Shown here: piece after piece, positions 5,837 through 12,924 of the stretch | Position numbering within the stretch: position 1 is the stretch's first letter | How the letters are laid out: each line of letters begins with the position of its first letter | Program-made: the position numbers and the translations under genes | Assembly: GCA_021161625.1 (NCBI GenBank) | Contig: JAGHAG010000155.1 | Coordinates: 1 to 14,743, forward strand | Source of the DNA: Elusimicrobiota bacterium | Lineage (GTDB): Bacteria > CG03 | Direction of reading: 5' to 3' | DNA length: 14,743 bases | Notes under the pieces: generated by a model | What the model was told of the DNA's origin: nothing | Database searches by the model: none | What the model saw: the letters and a program-made list of their open reading frames with translations, nothing else

Positions 5837-8800
5837 ATGAACATACCGCAGTTTTCAGTCAAAAAACCTGTTACAGTTTCAATGGTTATTCTGATTATTG
5901 TTGTTCTTGGAATAATTGCATTAACAAAACTTGGGCTTGATATGATGCCTGATATAACCTATCCAGCAGTTACGGTATTAACTTCTTATGAAGGTTCTTC
6001 TCCCGAAGACATAGAGGAACTCATAACAGAACCCATAGAGGAAGCCGTTGCAACGGTTAAGGGAATAAAAAAGGTAAACTCCATATCAATGGAAGGGCTT
6101 TCAGCAGTCATTGCAGAATTTGAATGGGGAACAAACATTGACAAAGGCGCCCAGGACATACGGGACATAATAGATATGATGATGGAGTTTTTGCCTGAAG
6201 ATGTGTCAAGACCGCAGGTAATAAAATTTGACATATCAATGATGCCAATTGCAGTTTACGGCATTACAGGGGGAGAAAATACCTATAAACTTCGCAAGTG
6301 GGTTGATGATAATTTAAAAAATCAACTTGAACAGGTGGATGGGGTTGCCTCTGTCTTTCTTTTTGGTGGTGAAGAAAAAGAAATAAAAGTTGAAGTTGAA
6401 AAAAGAAAAATTTTTGCATTTAAACTTCTTTTAACACAGATTGCTGATTCGATTTCATCAAGCAACATAAATCAGCCGGGCGGGTATCTGACAAAAGATT
6501 ATGTTGAATTTCTTGCAAGAACTCTTTCAAAATACAAGAACATTGATGATATAAAAAACACAATGGCTGGTTTTTACAATGGAAAACCCATTTATGTAAA
6601 AGATGTTGCAACTGTTAGAGAGGCATTCAAGGAAAAGCGTTCCGCATCAAGGACAATGGCAAAACCCGGGGTTATGATTGTTTTGAATAAAGAGTCAGGG
6701 GCGAACATAGTTCTTGTAAGCAACAGGATTGAAAAAAAGTTAAAAAAAATTGAAAAGTTTTTGCCACCAGATTTCAAAATTTATGATATCTTCAATCAGG
6801 CAAATATAATAAAGAGAATTTTAAAGGTTACTTTTGGAAATGCTGTTGTTGGCGGACTTTTAGCGGTTGTAATTCTTTATGTGTTTTTGCGGGCAATTGC
6901 CCCCACCCTTACAATTGCTCTTGCAATCCCCACCTCACTAATAGCAACACTTATTCCCATTTATTTTCTTGGCTACACACTTAATTTCGTCATCTTAATT
7001 GGTATTGCTCTTGGAGTTGGAATGCTCGTTGACAGTTCTATTGTTGTTATTGAAAACATTTACAGATATGTTTCTCTTGGTTTTGAACCAAAAGAAGCAG
7101 CAGTAAAAGGGGCAAGCGAGGTTATTGGTGCAATAACTGCCTCAACCCTTACAACAGTTGTTGTTTTTATCCCGCTGTTTTTTGCAGAAGGTATTACAGG
7201 AAGAATTTTCCGACAGATGGCAACAACAATTTCATTTGCTCTTTTTGCCTCTCTTTTTATTTCAATCACAATTGTGCCAATGCTCGCCTCAAAAATTTTC
7301 AAACTTGGAGACATCCCTCCAAGTTACAAAAACACTGAAGAAAATAAGAAAAAACTTCTCATTGTTCTAAAACACAAATACAAGGATGTTATTCTCTGGA
7401 GCATAAAACACAAATACAGGGTTCTTGCCTACAGCATTGGAACATTTCTGCTTTCCTGTGTTTTATTCCTTTTTATAGGCAAGGAATTTTTCCCGAAAAT
7501 TGACAACAATATGCTGATATTTTTTGCGCGGCTTCCTGTCGGAACTCCGCTAAAGGATGCAGATTCTCTTGCCCGGCAGATTGAAAAAATTATTTTAAAG
7601 ATACCGGAACTGGATACTTTTTCTACAATTATCGGCGTGGAAAGAGGTGGCAAAGCAGATGCTGCTTTTGGTTCAGGTCCGCAGGGACCAAATGAAGTTG
7701 AATTTTTTATAAAACTGATTTCAAAAACAAAAAGAAAAAGAAGTTCCCGCAACATTGCAAATTTTATCAGAGAAAATCTCCCTGATGTTAAAGGTGTAAA
7801 GTATGAATTTCTGGATTTAGGTTCAATGATGCTTCAGGGTGGTGCCCAGCAAAAGCCTGTCTCCATAAAATTTTTTGGAGACGACCTTGAAACGCTCGTA
7901 AAAATTACTCAAACTTCCCGCAACATAATTGAGAAAATTCCGGGTGTTGCAGATGTGGAATCATCCTATAAGCCAGGAAAGCCTGAGTATCAACTCAAAC
8001 TGGACAGATTTCGTCTTGCAAGTTTCGGAATTTCACCGGTTGTTGCTGCAGCGCAGGTGCGGTGTGCCCTTACAGGAATTTCTGCCACAAGATTTAACAG
8101 AAAAGGCGATGAGATTGAAGTAACGGTTATTCTCAAAGAAGACCAGAGGCAGAGAATTGAAGATATTCTGAATTTGCCTGTTTCATACAGAGCAGGTAAA
8201 CCCATTTACTTGAGGGATGTTTCCCATCTTATTCAGGAAAAAGGACCTGTTAAGTTGACAAGAGAAAATCAGAAAAGGGTTATAGAAATAACGGGAAATT
8301 ACAAAGGCAAAAATTTATTTGCTGTTTTCAGGCTCATAAAAAAAGCACTTTCTGAAATTGGATATCCTTCGGGATATTTTTATGAATTCGGCGGAGACAT
8401 TGAGCAGATGCGTGATATGTTTGTGAGTTTAGCAGAAATTGTTATTCTTGCAATTCTTCTTGTTTATATGGTAATGGCTTCCCAGTTTGAAAGTTTTGTT
8501 CATCCAATTGCAATTATGATTACGTTACCTCTTTCTTTTATAGGGGTTGTTCTGGCAATGATTTTTTTTGGAAAAACAGTTGCCCTTCCGTCTGGTATGG
8601 GTGTTATTATACTTGTGGGAATAATTGTAAACAATGCAATTGTGATGGTTGATTTTATAAATAAGAGAAGGACAGCGGGCATGTCACGGGATGAGGCAAT
8701 TGTTGAAAGCGGTCTTGTGAGATTGAGGCCAATTTTTATGACAGCCCTTACCACTATTCTGGGGATGTTTCCAATGGCAATATCCCATTCTGAAGGTTCA

Positions 8801-8923
8801 GCAATAAGAAGTCAGGTTGCAGTTGCAATTATAGGGGGAATGTTTATAGGAACTCTTCTTACGCTTGTTGTTCTTCCCTCTTTTTATGTTATTGTGGAAG
8901 ATTTTGCGGGAAAAATAAAATAA
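5837..8923 (+). CDS. RND efflux permease, HAE1-like (AcrB superfamily)
   Basis: Inner-membrane pump expected to export small amphipathic compounds in exchange for ions. The 1028 residues match full-length HAE1 proteins, with 12 predicted membrane segments and two large periplasmic loops. TM1 is near 13-30 and is followed by LGLDMMPDITYPAVTV. The TM2-6 block covers about 332-480. The second half begins near 530 (HKYRVLAY) and ends with TM8-12 (about 860-1020). TM4 reads GMLVDSSIVVIENI: D399 aligns with AcrB D407, but the D408 position is Ser. TM10 reads IIVNNAIVMVDFI: AcrB K940 aligns with N932. Substituted relays of this kind occur in many non-proteobacterial RND pumps. Last gene of the efflux operon, separated from the adaptor by about 200 bp of repeats. 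Drug, lipid or solvent specificity is unknown. Confidence 0.93.
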   Translation: MNIPQFSVKKPVTVSMVILIIVVLGIIALTKLGLDMMPDITYPAVTVLTSYEGSSPEDIEELITEPIEEAVATVKGIKKVNSISMEGLSAVIAEFEWGTNIDKGAQDIRDIIDMMMEFLPEDVSRPQVIKFDISMMPIAVYGITGGENTYKLRKWVDDNLKNQLEQVDGVASVFLFGGEEKEIKVEVEKRKIFAFKLLLTQIADSISSSNINQPGGYLTKDYVEFLARTLSKYKNIDDIKNTMAGFYNGKPIYVKDVATVREAFKEKRSASRTMAKPGVMIVLNKESGANIVLVSNRIEKKLKKIEKFLPPDFKIYDIFNQANIIKRILKVTFGNAVVGGLLAVVILYVFLRAIAPTLTIALAIPTSLIATLIPIYFLGYTLNFVILIGIALGVGMLVDSSIVVIENIYRYVSLGFEPKEAAVKGASEVIGAITASTLTTVVVFIPLFFAEGITGRIFRQMATTISFALFASLFISITIVPMLASKIFKLGDIPPSYKNTEENKKKLLIVLKHKYKDVILWSIKHKYRVLAYSIGTFLLSCVLFLFIGKEFFPKIDNNMLIFFARLPVGTPLKDADSLARQIEKIILKIPELDTFSTIIGVERGGKADAAFGSGPQGPNEVEFFIKLISKTKRKRSSRNIANFIRENLPDVKGVKYEFLDLGSMMLQGGAQQKPVSIKFFGDDLETLVKITQTSRNIIEKIPGVADVESSYKPGKPEYQLKLDRFRLASFGISPVVAAAQVRCALTGISATRFNRKGDEIEVTVILKEDQRQRIEDILNLPVSYRAGKPIYLRDVSHLIQEKGPVKLTRENQKRVIEITGNYKGKNLFAVFRLIKKALSEIGYPSGYFYEFGGDIEQMRDMFVSLAEIVILAILLVYMVMASQFESFVHPIAIMITLPLSFIGVVLAMIFFGKTVALPSGMGVIILVGIIVNNAIVMVDFINKRRTAGMSRDEAIVESGLVRLRPIFMTALTTILGMFPMAISHSEGSAIRSQVAVAIIGGMFIGTLLTLVVLPSFYVIVEDFAGKIK

Positions 8924-8967
8924 AGTGACAAGGAAAAAAGTGATATGGAGATATGGAGACAAGATGA
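8924..8967. repeat. Purine-rich heptamer-like array after the permease
   Basis: AAGTGAT, ATGGAGA and TATGGAG-type units follow the stop codon with an approximate 7-nt period, the same purine class as at 1509-1537 and 5636-5690. No terminator is seen here. Confidence 0.5.
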
Positions 8968-9004
8968 CAAGCCCCGTTGGATAGGAAACATCCAATGGGG
9001 CAAG
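8968..9004. mobile_element. 29-bp palindromic mini-element with 4-bp target duplication, intergenic copy
   Basis: The arms CCCCGTTGGAT (8972-8982) and ATCCAATGGGG (8990-9000) flank the loop AGGAAAC. One arm pair is a G-T wobble. CAAG stands immediately on both sides (8968-8971 and 9001-9004). The same 29-bp design, with a different 4-bp duplication, lies inside wecB at 10715-10743. A non-autonomous REP-like or miniature element is the best description; no transposase is in the window. Confidence 0.75.
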
Positions 9005-9188
9005 TAGAAAAGTGGAAAAGAAAAAAACTTAATCCTTACTACTTAATCCTTAATCCTGATATACCCGCATTACTCGTTACTCATTACTCATCCCTCTGAG
9101 AAAGTAATGTTTTGAACATTTGAATTTGTTTAAAGCTTAGGATTTATCAACCATTCACTCTTCACCATTTACCATTTACTTCTCAGGA
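9005..9188. repeat. Composite repeat and heptamer arrays between convergent operons
   Basis: Contains ACTTAAT, CCTTACT, ACTTAAT, CCTTAAT, CCTGATA in a 7-nt register; then ATTACTC, GTTACTC, ATTACTC; then GTTTTGAACATTTGAATTTG and AGGATTT, shared in order with 33-131; then ACCATTC, ACTCTTC, ACCATTT, ACCATTT, ACTTCTC. No gene and no convincing terminator is seen. The array runs up to, and may supply, the stop codon of the lipoprotein gene at 9189-9191. Confidence 0.65.
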
Positions 9189-9746
9189 TTAAAGTGGAGA
9201 ATTTAGAAGATTTTTTAATGGTCTTATAACCGTATAAACAGCACCTTCAAGAGCAGTCTGTATATCAAATGATTCATAATAGTCGCTATTTGCCCAAACA
9301 ACATCCCCTGTTTTTACATCAATAAGTCGCGCGGTTATTGCAACTTTTGCATTGTAGTAAGATGTTTCATATCCGATTTTTCCGTCAGCGCTCACATAAT
9401 AAATCCGCTCTTCTTTTTCAGGGAGATACCTGTAAATTGCCCCGTCTAAAATTGCATCTGCTCCTGCAAGCGCTCCAATTTCTGCAAACATCTTCGGTGT
9501 CTGCGGATTTGCCTGTGAGAGGAGTTTGTCAAAGACCTTTGAATCAACAACAGAAATTCCTGTTTCAATAAGCGCTTTTGTAAAAATATCCCTTACAGCA
9601 GCCCCTGTTGCTTCTGCTCCCTCGGAACTTTCAAATTTTGTAATTGCAATTGTCCGTATCTGACTGAAATTATAGTCCTTTCTCCACGCCTGCCTTCCAG
9701 CACAACCCAGAAGAAGAATAATAAAGAAAATTTTGTATATTTTCAT
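9189..9746 (-). CDS. CsgG/LpoB-like envelope lipoprotein
   Basis: Predicted lipoprotein of 185 residues. MKIYKIFFIILLLGCAG gives a signal peptide with Cys15 as the lipidated residue (lipobox LLGC). The mature part has an alpha/beta pattern seen in the CsgG/LpoB/FlgO-type group: IRTIAITKFESSEG strand and loop, AVRDIFTKALIETGISVVDSKVFDKLL, then ALAGADAILDGAIYRY, and a late strand pair VAITARLIDVKTGDVVWAN, the typical end signature. It lacks the size of curli exporter CsgG, so a small periplasmic-facing outer-membrane lipoprotein is more likely. Its ATG overlaps the TPR gene stop by four bases, so it is the last gene of the glyA operon. The family call is by fold pattern; the specific role is unknown. 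The C-terminal NSPL and stop adjoin a repeat array and may be repeat-derived. Confidence 0.7.
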   Translation of the reverse strand: MKIYKIFFIILLLGCAGRQAWRKDYNFSQIRTIAITKFESSEGAEATGAAVRDIFTKALIETGISVVDSKVFDKLLSQANPQTPKMFAEIGALAGADAILDGAIYRYLPEKEERIYYVSADGKIGYETSYYNAKVAITARLIDVKTGDVVWANSDYYESFDIQTALEGAVYTVIRPLKNLLNSPL

Positions 9747-10144
9747 TTCTTCATCTTTTCCTTCACAACTTCAATGTGTTTTAAAATGTCTTTTTTCTTT
9801 TTTTTGTCCTTTTCAATTTTCAACGCCTTTTCATATTCGGAAAGTGCTTTTGAGAGGCTTCCGATTTCTTCATAGATTATTCCAAGAAGGAATTTTGGCA
9901 GAGCAATTTTTTTATTGAGTTGGGCTGCTTTTGAAAAATTTGCAATTGCTTCGTTATAGTTTTTCTGATTTAAAGCACAAATTCCAATTGTAAGATACAA
10001 GCTGTAATCTTCTGGATTTTGTTTTAATTTTTCGTATGCAATTTTTTTTGCCTTTGTCCATTTGCCCTCTTTCATCAAATCCTTTATCTGGGTGCTGGCA
10101 AAAACAGATTGAAATAAAAAAAACAATGCAAGCAAAATTCTCAT
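9743..10144 (-). CDS. Small exported TPR-repeat protein
   Basis: 133 residues. MRILLALFFLFQSVFAS is a likely signal peptide. The rest is helical with about three tetratricopeptide repeats (roughly 33-63, 64-97 and 98-131) showing the usual G-Y-A-P pattern: GKWTKAKKIAYEKLKQNPEDYSL, QKNYNEAIANFSKAAQLNKK, EIGSLSKALSEYEKALKIEKD. The tail is very Lys-rich. TPRs mediate protein contacts, so a scaffold role in the periplasm, perhaps for the lipoprotein encoded next, is a reasonable inference and no more. It begins one base after the wecB stop and overlaps the lipoprotein gene by ATGA. GGGGGA eight bases upstream could act as ribosome site. Confidence 0.75.
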   Translation of the reverse strand: MRILLALFFLFQSVFASTQIKDLMKEGKWTKAKKIAYEKLKQNPEDYSLYLTIGICALNQKNYNEAIANFSKAAQLNKKIALPKFLLGIIYEEIGSLSKALSEYEKALKIEKDKKKKKDILKHIEVVKEKMKK

Positions 10145-10145
10145 T

Positions 10146-11306
10146 CTATCCCCCGAATTCCTTTAATTCTGTCTTCAATCCAAAATACTTTTTTATGTGG
10201 CTTAAAATTCTCAAAGAAGCCCGCCCATCTCCATAGGGGCACCTCTTTTTTATTTTAACAGATTCTCGCCTCATTTCCAACAATTTATTAAATTTTTTTG
10301 CAAATTTTTTCTCATCAAGTCCGATTATGTCAATAAAACCTGCCTTTACCCCTTCGGGTCTTTCTGTAAATCTTCTCAGAAGCAAAACCTTTTTGCCAAA
10401 AAAAGTTGCCTCTTCCTGTATTCCCCCTGAATCCGTTGCTATAAAAAGTGCCTTTTGCATGAGAAAAAGAAGTTCTGTATAGGAGATGGGCTTTGTTAAA
10501 ATTACATTTTTTAATTTTGAGAGAATTTTTTGAGCAGGAATTTTTACTTTTGGATTTGGATGCACAGGATAAACAAGATAAATTTCTTTTTCTTTTTTAA
10601 AAATTTCATAAAGAGTGGAAAAAATTCTTTCCATGGGTTTTCCCCACGACTCTCTCCTGTGCATTGTAAAAAGAACAAAAGGCTTTCTGGTAAGATTTGA
10701 AATTTCCCTGTTTACCCCGTTAGATAGTAAACATCTAACGGGGTTTACTTTTAATCCTCTTTCTAAAATGAGTTTTATAGCATCAATTACAGTGTTTCCG
10801 GTTACAAAGATTTCTCCATTGACATTTTCTTTTAAAAGATTTTCTTTTGCAATTTGAGTTGGAGCATAAAGAATGTCGCAGATGCTGTCAGTTAAAATGC
10901 GGTTAAGTTCTTCGGGGAAGGGTTCGTTTTTGTGGTGTGTCCTCAAACCTGCTTCCACATGTGCAACAGGAATTTGATTGTAAAAGGCGCAAAGGCAAGC
11001 TGAGAGGGTTGTTGTTGTATCTCCGTGAACCAAAACAAGATCCGGCTTTTCCTTTTTGTAAACAGCATCAAGTTTTTTTAAAGCGCGGGTTGTTATGTCA
11101 GAAAGGGTCTGTCGGGCGATCATAATGTTGAGATTGTATTCGGGCTTTATTCTGAAGGCTCTCAATGCCTCATCAAGCATTGTTGTGTGCTGCCCTGTAA
11201 GAACCATTTTTACACAGAATTTTTTTTCCCTTTTCAGGGCAAAATAAACAGGTGCCATTTTTATTGCTTCGGGTCTTGTTCCAAAAGTTATAATAATTTT
11301 TTTCAT
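10146..11306 (-). CDS. wecB: UDP-N-acetylglucosamine 2-epimerase (non-hydrolysing), with in-frame repeat insertion
   Basis: Interconverts UDP-GlcNAc and UDP-ManNAc in the cytoplasm to feed surface glycan synthesis. 386 residues with the full set of family motifs: GTRPEAIKMAP (9-19), VHGDTTTT (D96), HVEAGLRT (E118), PFPEELNR (E132), TMHRRESWG (H216), TDSGGIQEEA and FTERPEGVKAG. These match residues known from E. coli WecB (D95, E117, E131, H213). Residues about 188-198 (NPVRCLLSNGV) are encoded by a 29-bp palindromic element. It sits in the loop between NTVIDA and the KPFVLF strand, adds 33 bp, and keeps the frame, so the enzyme is probably still active. It overlaps the wecA-like gene by ATGA. 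An anionic wall or capsular polymer is the likely pathway, but no glycosyltransferase accompanies it. Confidence 0.93.
   Translation of the reverse strand: MKKIIITFGTRPEAIKMAPVYFALKREKKFCVKMVLTGQHTTMLDEALRAFRIKPEYNLNIMIARQTLSDITTRALKKLDAVYKKEKPDLVLVHGDTTTTLSACLCAFYNQIPVAHVEAGLRTHHKNEPFPEELNRILTDSICDILYAPTQIAKENLLKENVNGEIFVTGNTVIDAIKLILERGLKVNPVRCLLSNGVNREISNLTRKPFVLFTMHRRESWGKPMERIFSTLYEIFKKEKEIYLVYPVHPNPKVKIPAQKILSKLKNVILTKPISYTELLFLMQKALFIATDSGGIQEEATFFGKKVLLLRRFTERPEGVKAGFIDIIGLDEKKFAKKFNKLLEMRRESVKIKKRCPYGDGRASLRILSHIKKYFGLKTELKEFGG
10711..10747. mobile_element. 29-bp palindromic mini-element with 4-bp target duplication, inside wecB
   Basis: Arms CCCCGTTAGAT (10715-10725) and ATCTAACGGGG (10733-10743) pair perfectly around AGTAAAC. 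TTTA flanks both sides (10711-10714 and 10744-10747). Element plus one duplication is 33 bp, exactly 11 codons. It matches the intergenic copy at 8972-9000 except for four arm or loop positions. Confidence 0.8.
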
Positions 11307-12289
11307 TTCAGCCCAAAAACCGCAATTAAAATAGCAAGCATTGATAAAATCAGTGTTATGTTATACATAAGAAGGTCTATTTCCCGATGAGACCATCCGC
11401 TTTTCAAAAGTCGGTGGTGTATGTGGTCAGAATCCGGTCTCATTATGGGAACCTGTTTCTTTTTGCGTCTCACAATCGCAAACAGAACATCAAGAATGGG
11501 CAAAGCCACAACAATCACAGGAATAATCAGGGCAATTGCCGCGGTTAGTTTAAGCATTCCCTGAATGGCAATTACACCGATGAGAAATCCAAGAAGCAGA
11601 CTTCCTGAATCGCCAAGAAAAACCCCTGCAGGTGGAAAATTAAAATAAAGAAAACCAAAACATGCGCCCGAAAGAAGTAAGGAAAAAATGGCAAAAAGTT
11701 CTATGCCCTGTATATTCCCAAAATGTGCTTCCAGAAGAACAACGACTGAAAATGTAAATGCAGCAATGCCACTTATACCACTTGCAAGACCATCAATTCC
11801 ATCAATAAGATTTATGACATTTGTAAAGACTAAAAGCCAGCCCACAGTTACAATTATTGCCGTAAATCTAGGCAAAACTATGTATTTTCCGAAGGGAAGA
11901 GAAAAACCTGTTATTTCAACGCCATAGATGACTGCAAGAAGAATTGCAATTATTTCAGCAAGAAGTTTTGTTGTTGGAGAAAGAGGATTTTTGTCATCCG
12001 CAAGACCTGTAAGAAGAATTACGGCACTTCCAAGAAAAATTCCCTTCATTATGCTGAGATTCTGGAACAGAAGGGTTTTTACAGGACGGGAAAACAAAAC
12101 GAGTAACCCCAGACATACCCATATTGCAATCCAGATACCGAGGCCTCCCCACAGTGGGGTCAAAGATGGATGGAGTTTTCTTCGGTTTGGTCTGTCATAA
12201 ACTCTGTTTTTTTCAGTAAAGGATATTATCGCAGGTTCAAAAATAAGAAGAAAAATTAGAGGAAGAAAAAAGGAAAAAACATATATCAT
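11303..12289 (-). CDS. Polyprenyl-phosphate GlcNAc-1-phosphate transferase (WecA/TagO/MraY family)
   Basis: Integral inner-membrane enzyme of 328 residues with about 10-11 membrane segments. It transfers a sugar-1-phosphate from a UDP-sugar to undecaprenyl phosphate, the first step of a lipid-linked glycan. Seen: DRPNRRKLHP (32-41), LADDK with the conserved DD pair (D98, D99), NVINLIDGIDGLASG (157-171), FLGDSGSLLLGF (224-235), and PDSDHIHHRLL (275-285). The HIHHRL motif separates the WecA/TagO branch from MraY. The usual PR.GG motif reads PLWGGL here. It overlaps upp upstream and wecB downstream by ATGA each. Pairing with WecB suggests an ABC- or teichoic-like surface polymer starting from GlcNAc. 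The exact sugar is inferred from the family. Confidence 0.9.
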   Translation of the reverse strand: MIYVFSFFLPLIFLLIFEPAIISFTEKNRVYDRPNRRKLHPSLTPLWGGLGIWIAIWVCLGLLVLFSRPVKTLLFQNLSIMKGIFLGSAVILLTGLADDKNPLSPTTKLLAEIIAILLAVIYGVEITGFSLPFGKYIVLPRFTAIIVTVGWLLVFTNVINLIDGIDGLASGISGIAAFTFSVVVLLEAHFGNIQGIELFAIFSLLLSGACFGFLYFNFPPAGVFLGDSGSLLLGFLIGVIAIQGMLKLTAAIALIIPVIVVALPILDVLFAIVRRKKKQVPIMRPDSDHIHHRLLKSGWSHREIDLLMYNITLILSMLAILIAVFGLK

Positions 12290-12924
12290 TTTGTTCCGAA
12301 AATTCTGTCTCCTGCATCTCCAAGCCCGGGCAGAATGTATCCGTGGTCATTTAACTGCCTGTCAACAACCGCTGTGTAGATTTCAATATCAGGATGATAT
12401 TTTGTGATTTCTTTTATCCCTTCAGGACAGGAAACCAGACACAAGAATTTGATTGTTTTTGCACCTTCCTTCTTCAAAATGTCAATTGCCGCTTTTGCGC
12501 TGTGTCCTGTTGCAAGCATGGGGTCAACTAAAATGCAGAGGCGCTTTTTTATGTCTTTTGGAAGTTTGTGATAGTATCTTATTGCTTTGAGGGTTTTTGG
12601 GTCTCTAAAAATTCCAATGTGTCCTGTTTTTGCCATGGGAAGAAGTTTCTTTAAACCATCTGCAAGAGCAATTCCTGCACGCAGAATTGGAATAATCGCA
12701 AGTTTTTTCCCTGAAATTTGCCACCCTGTTGTCCTTTCAAGAGGGGTTATGACTTTCTTTTTTTTCAGGGGAAGGTTTTTCAAAACTTCGTAGCCCATAA
12801 GCATTGCCATTTCTTCTGTGATTTCCCTGAACTCTTTTGACCTTGTGTTTTTATCCCGCAACATTGTGAGTTTGTGCTTCAGAAGAGGATGTTCTATGAG
12901 ATGGACACTTTCTGGAATTTTCAT
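12286..12924 (-). CDS. upp: Uracil phosphoribosyltransferase
   Basis: Salvages uracil: uracil + PRPP gives UMP + diphosphate, in the cytoplasm. 212 residues, normal for the family. Seen: HPLLKHKLTMLRDKNTRSKEFRE at the N-terminus, PILRAGIALADGL (79-91), the PRPP-binding loop LVDPMLATGHSA (132-143), VSCPEGI (164-170), and the uracil-binding C-terminal GYILPGLGDAGDRIFGT (195-211). The ATG at 12924 overlaps the glyA stop and its own stop overlaps the wecA-like start, both as ATGA. A glyA-upp-glycan gene neighbourhood is also known in Firmicutes, so this order is an old association rather than a local accident. No lesion is seen. Confidence 0.95.
   Translation of the reverse strand: MKIPESVHLIEHPLLKHKLTMLRDKNTRSKEFREITEEMAMLMGYEVLKNLPLKKKKVITPLERTTGWQISGKKLAIIPILRAGIALADGLKKLLPMAKTGHIGIFRDPKTLKAIRYYHKLPKDIKKRLCILVDPMLATGHSAKAAIDILKKEGAKTIKFLCLVSCPEGIKEITKYHPDIEIYTAVVDRQLNDHGYILPGLGDAGDRIFGTK

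Noticed and set aside
5739..5840. 33-codon frame overlapping the permease ATG
   Set aside because: The coupling geometry is attractive, but no family resemblance or ribosome site is visible and the sequence is made of hairpin repeats; kept only as a note under the bridging frame.
8972..9000. Hairpin after the permease gene as an intrinsic terminator
   Set aside because: No U-run follows on either strand, and the exact CAAG duplications plus the second copy inside wecB point to an inserted element.
10615..10857. 80-codon plus-strand frame inside wecB
   Set aside because: Shadow of a clearly functional minus-strand gene with intact catalytic motifs.
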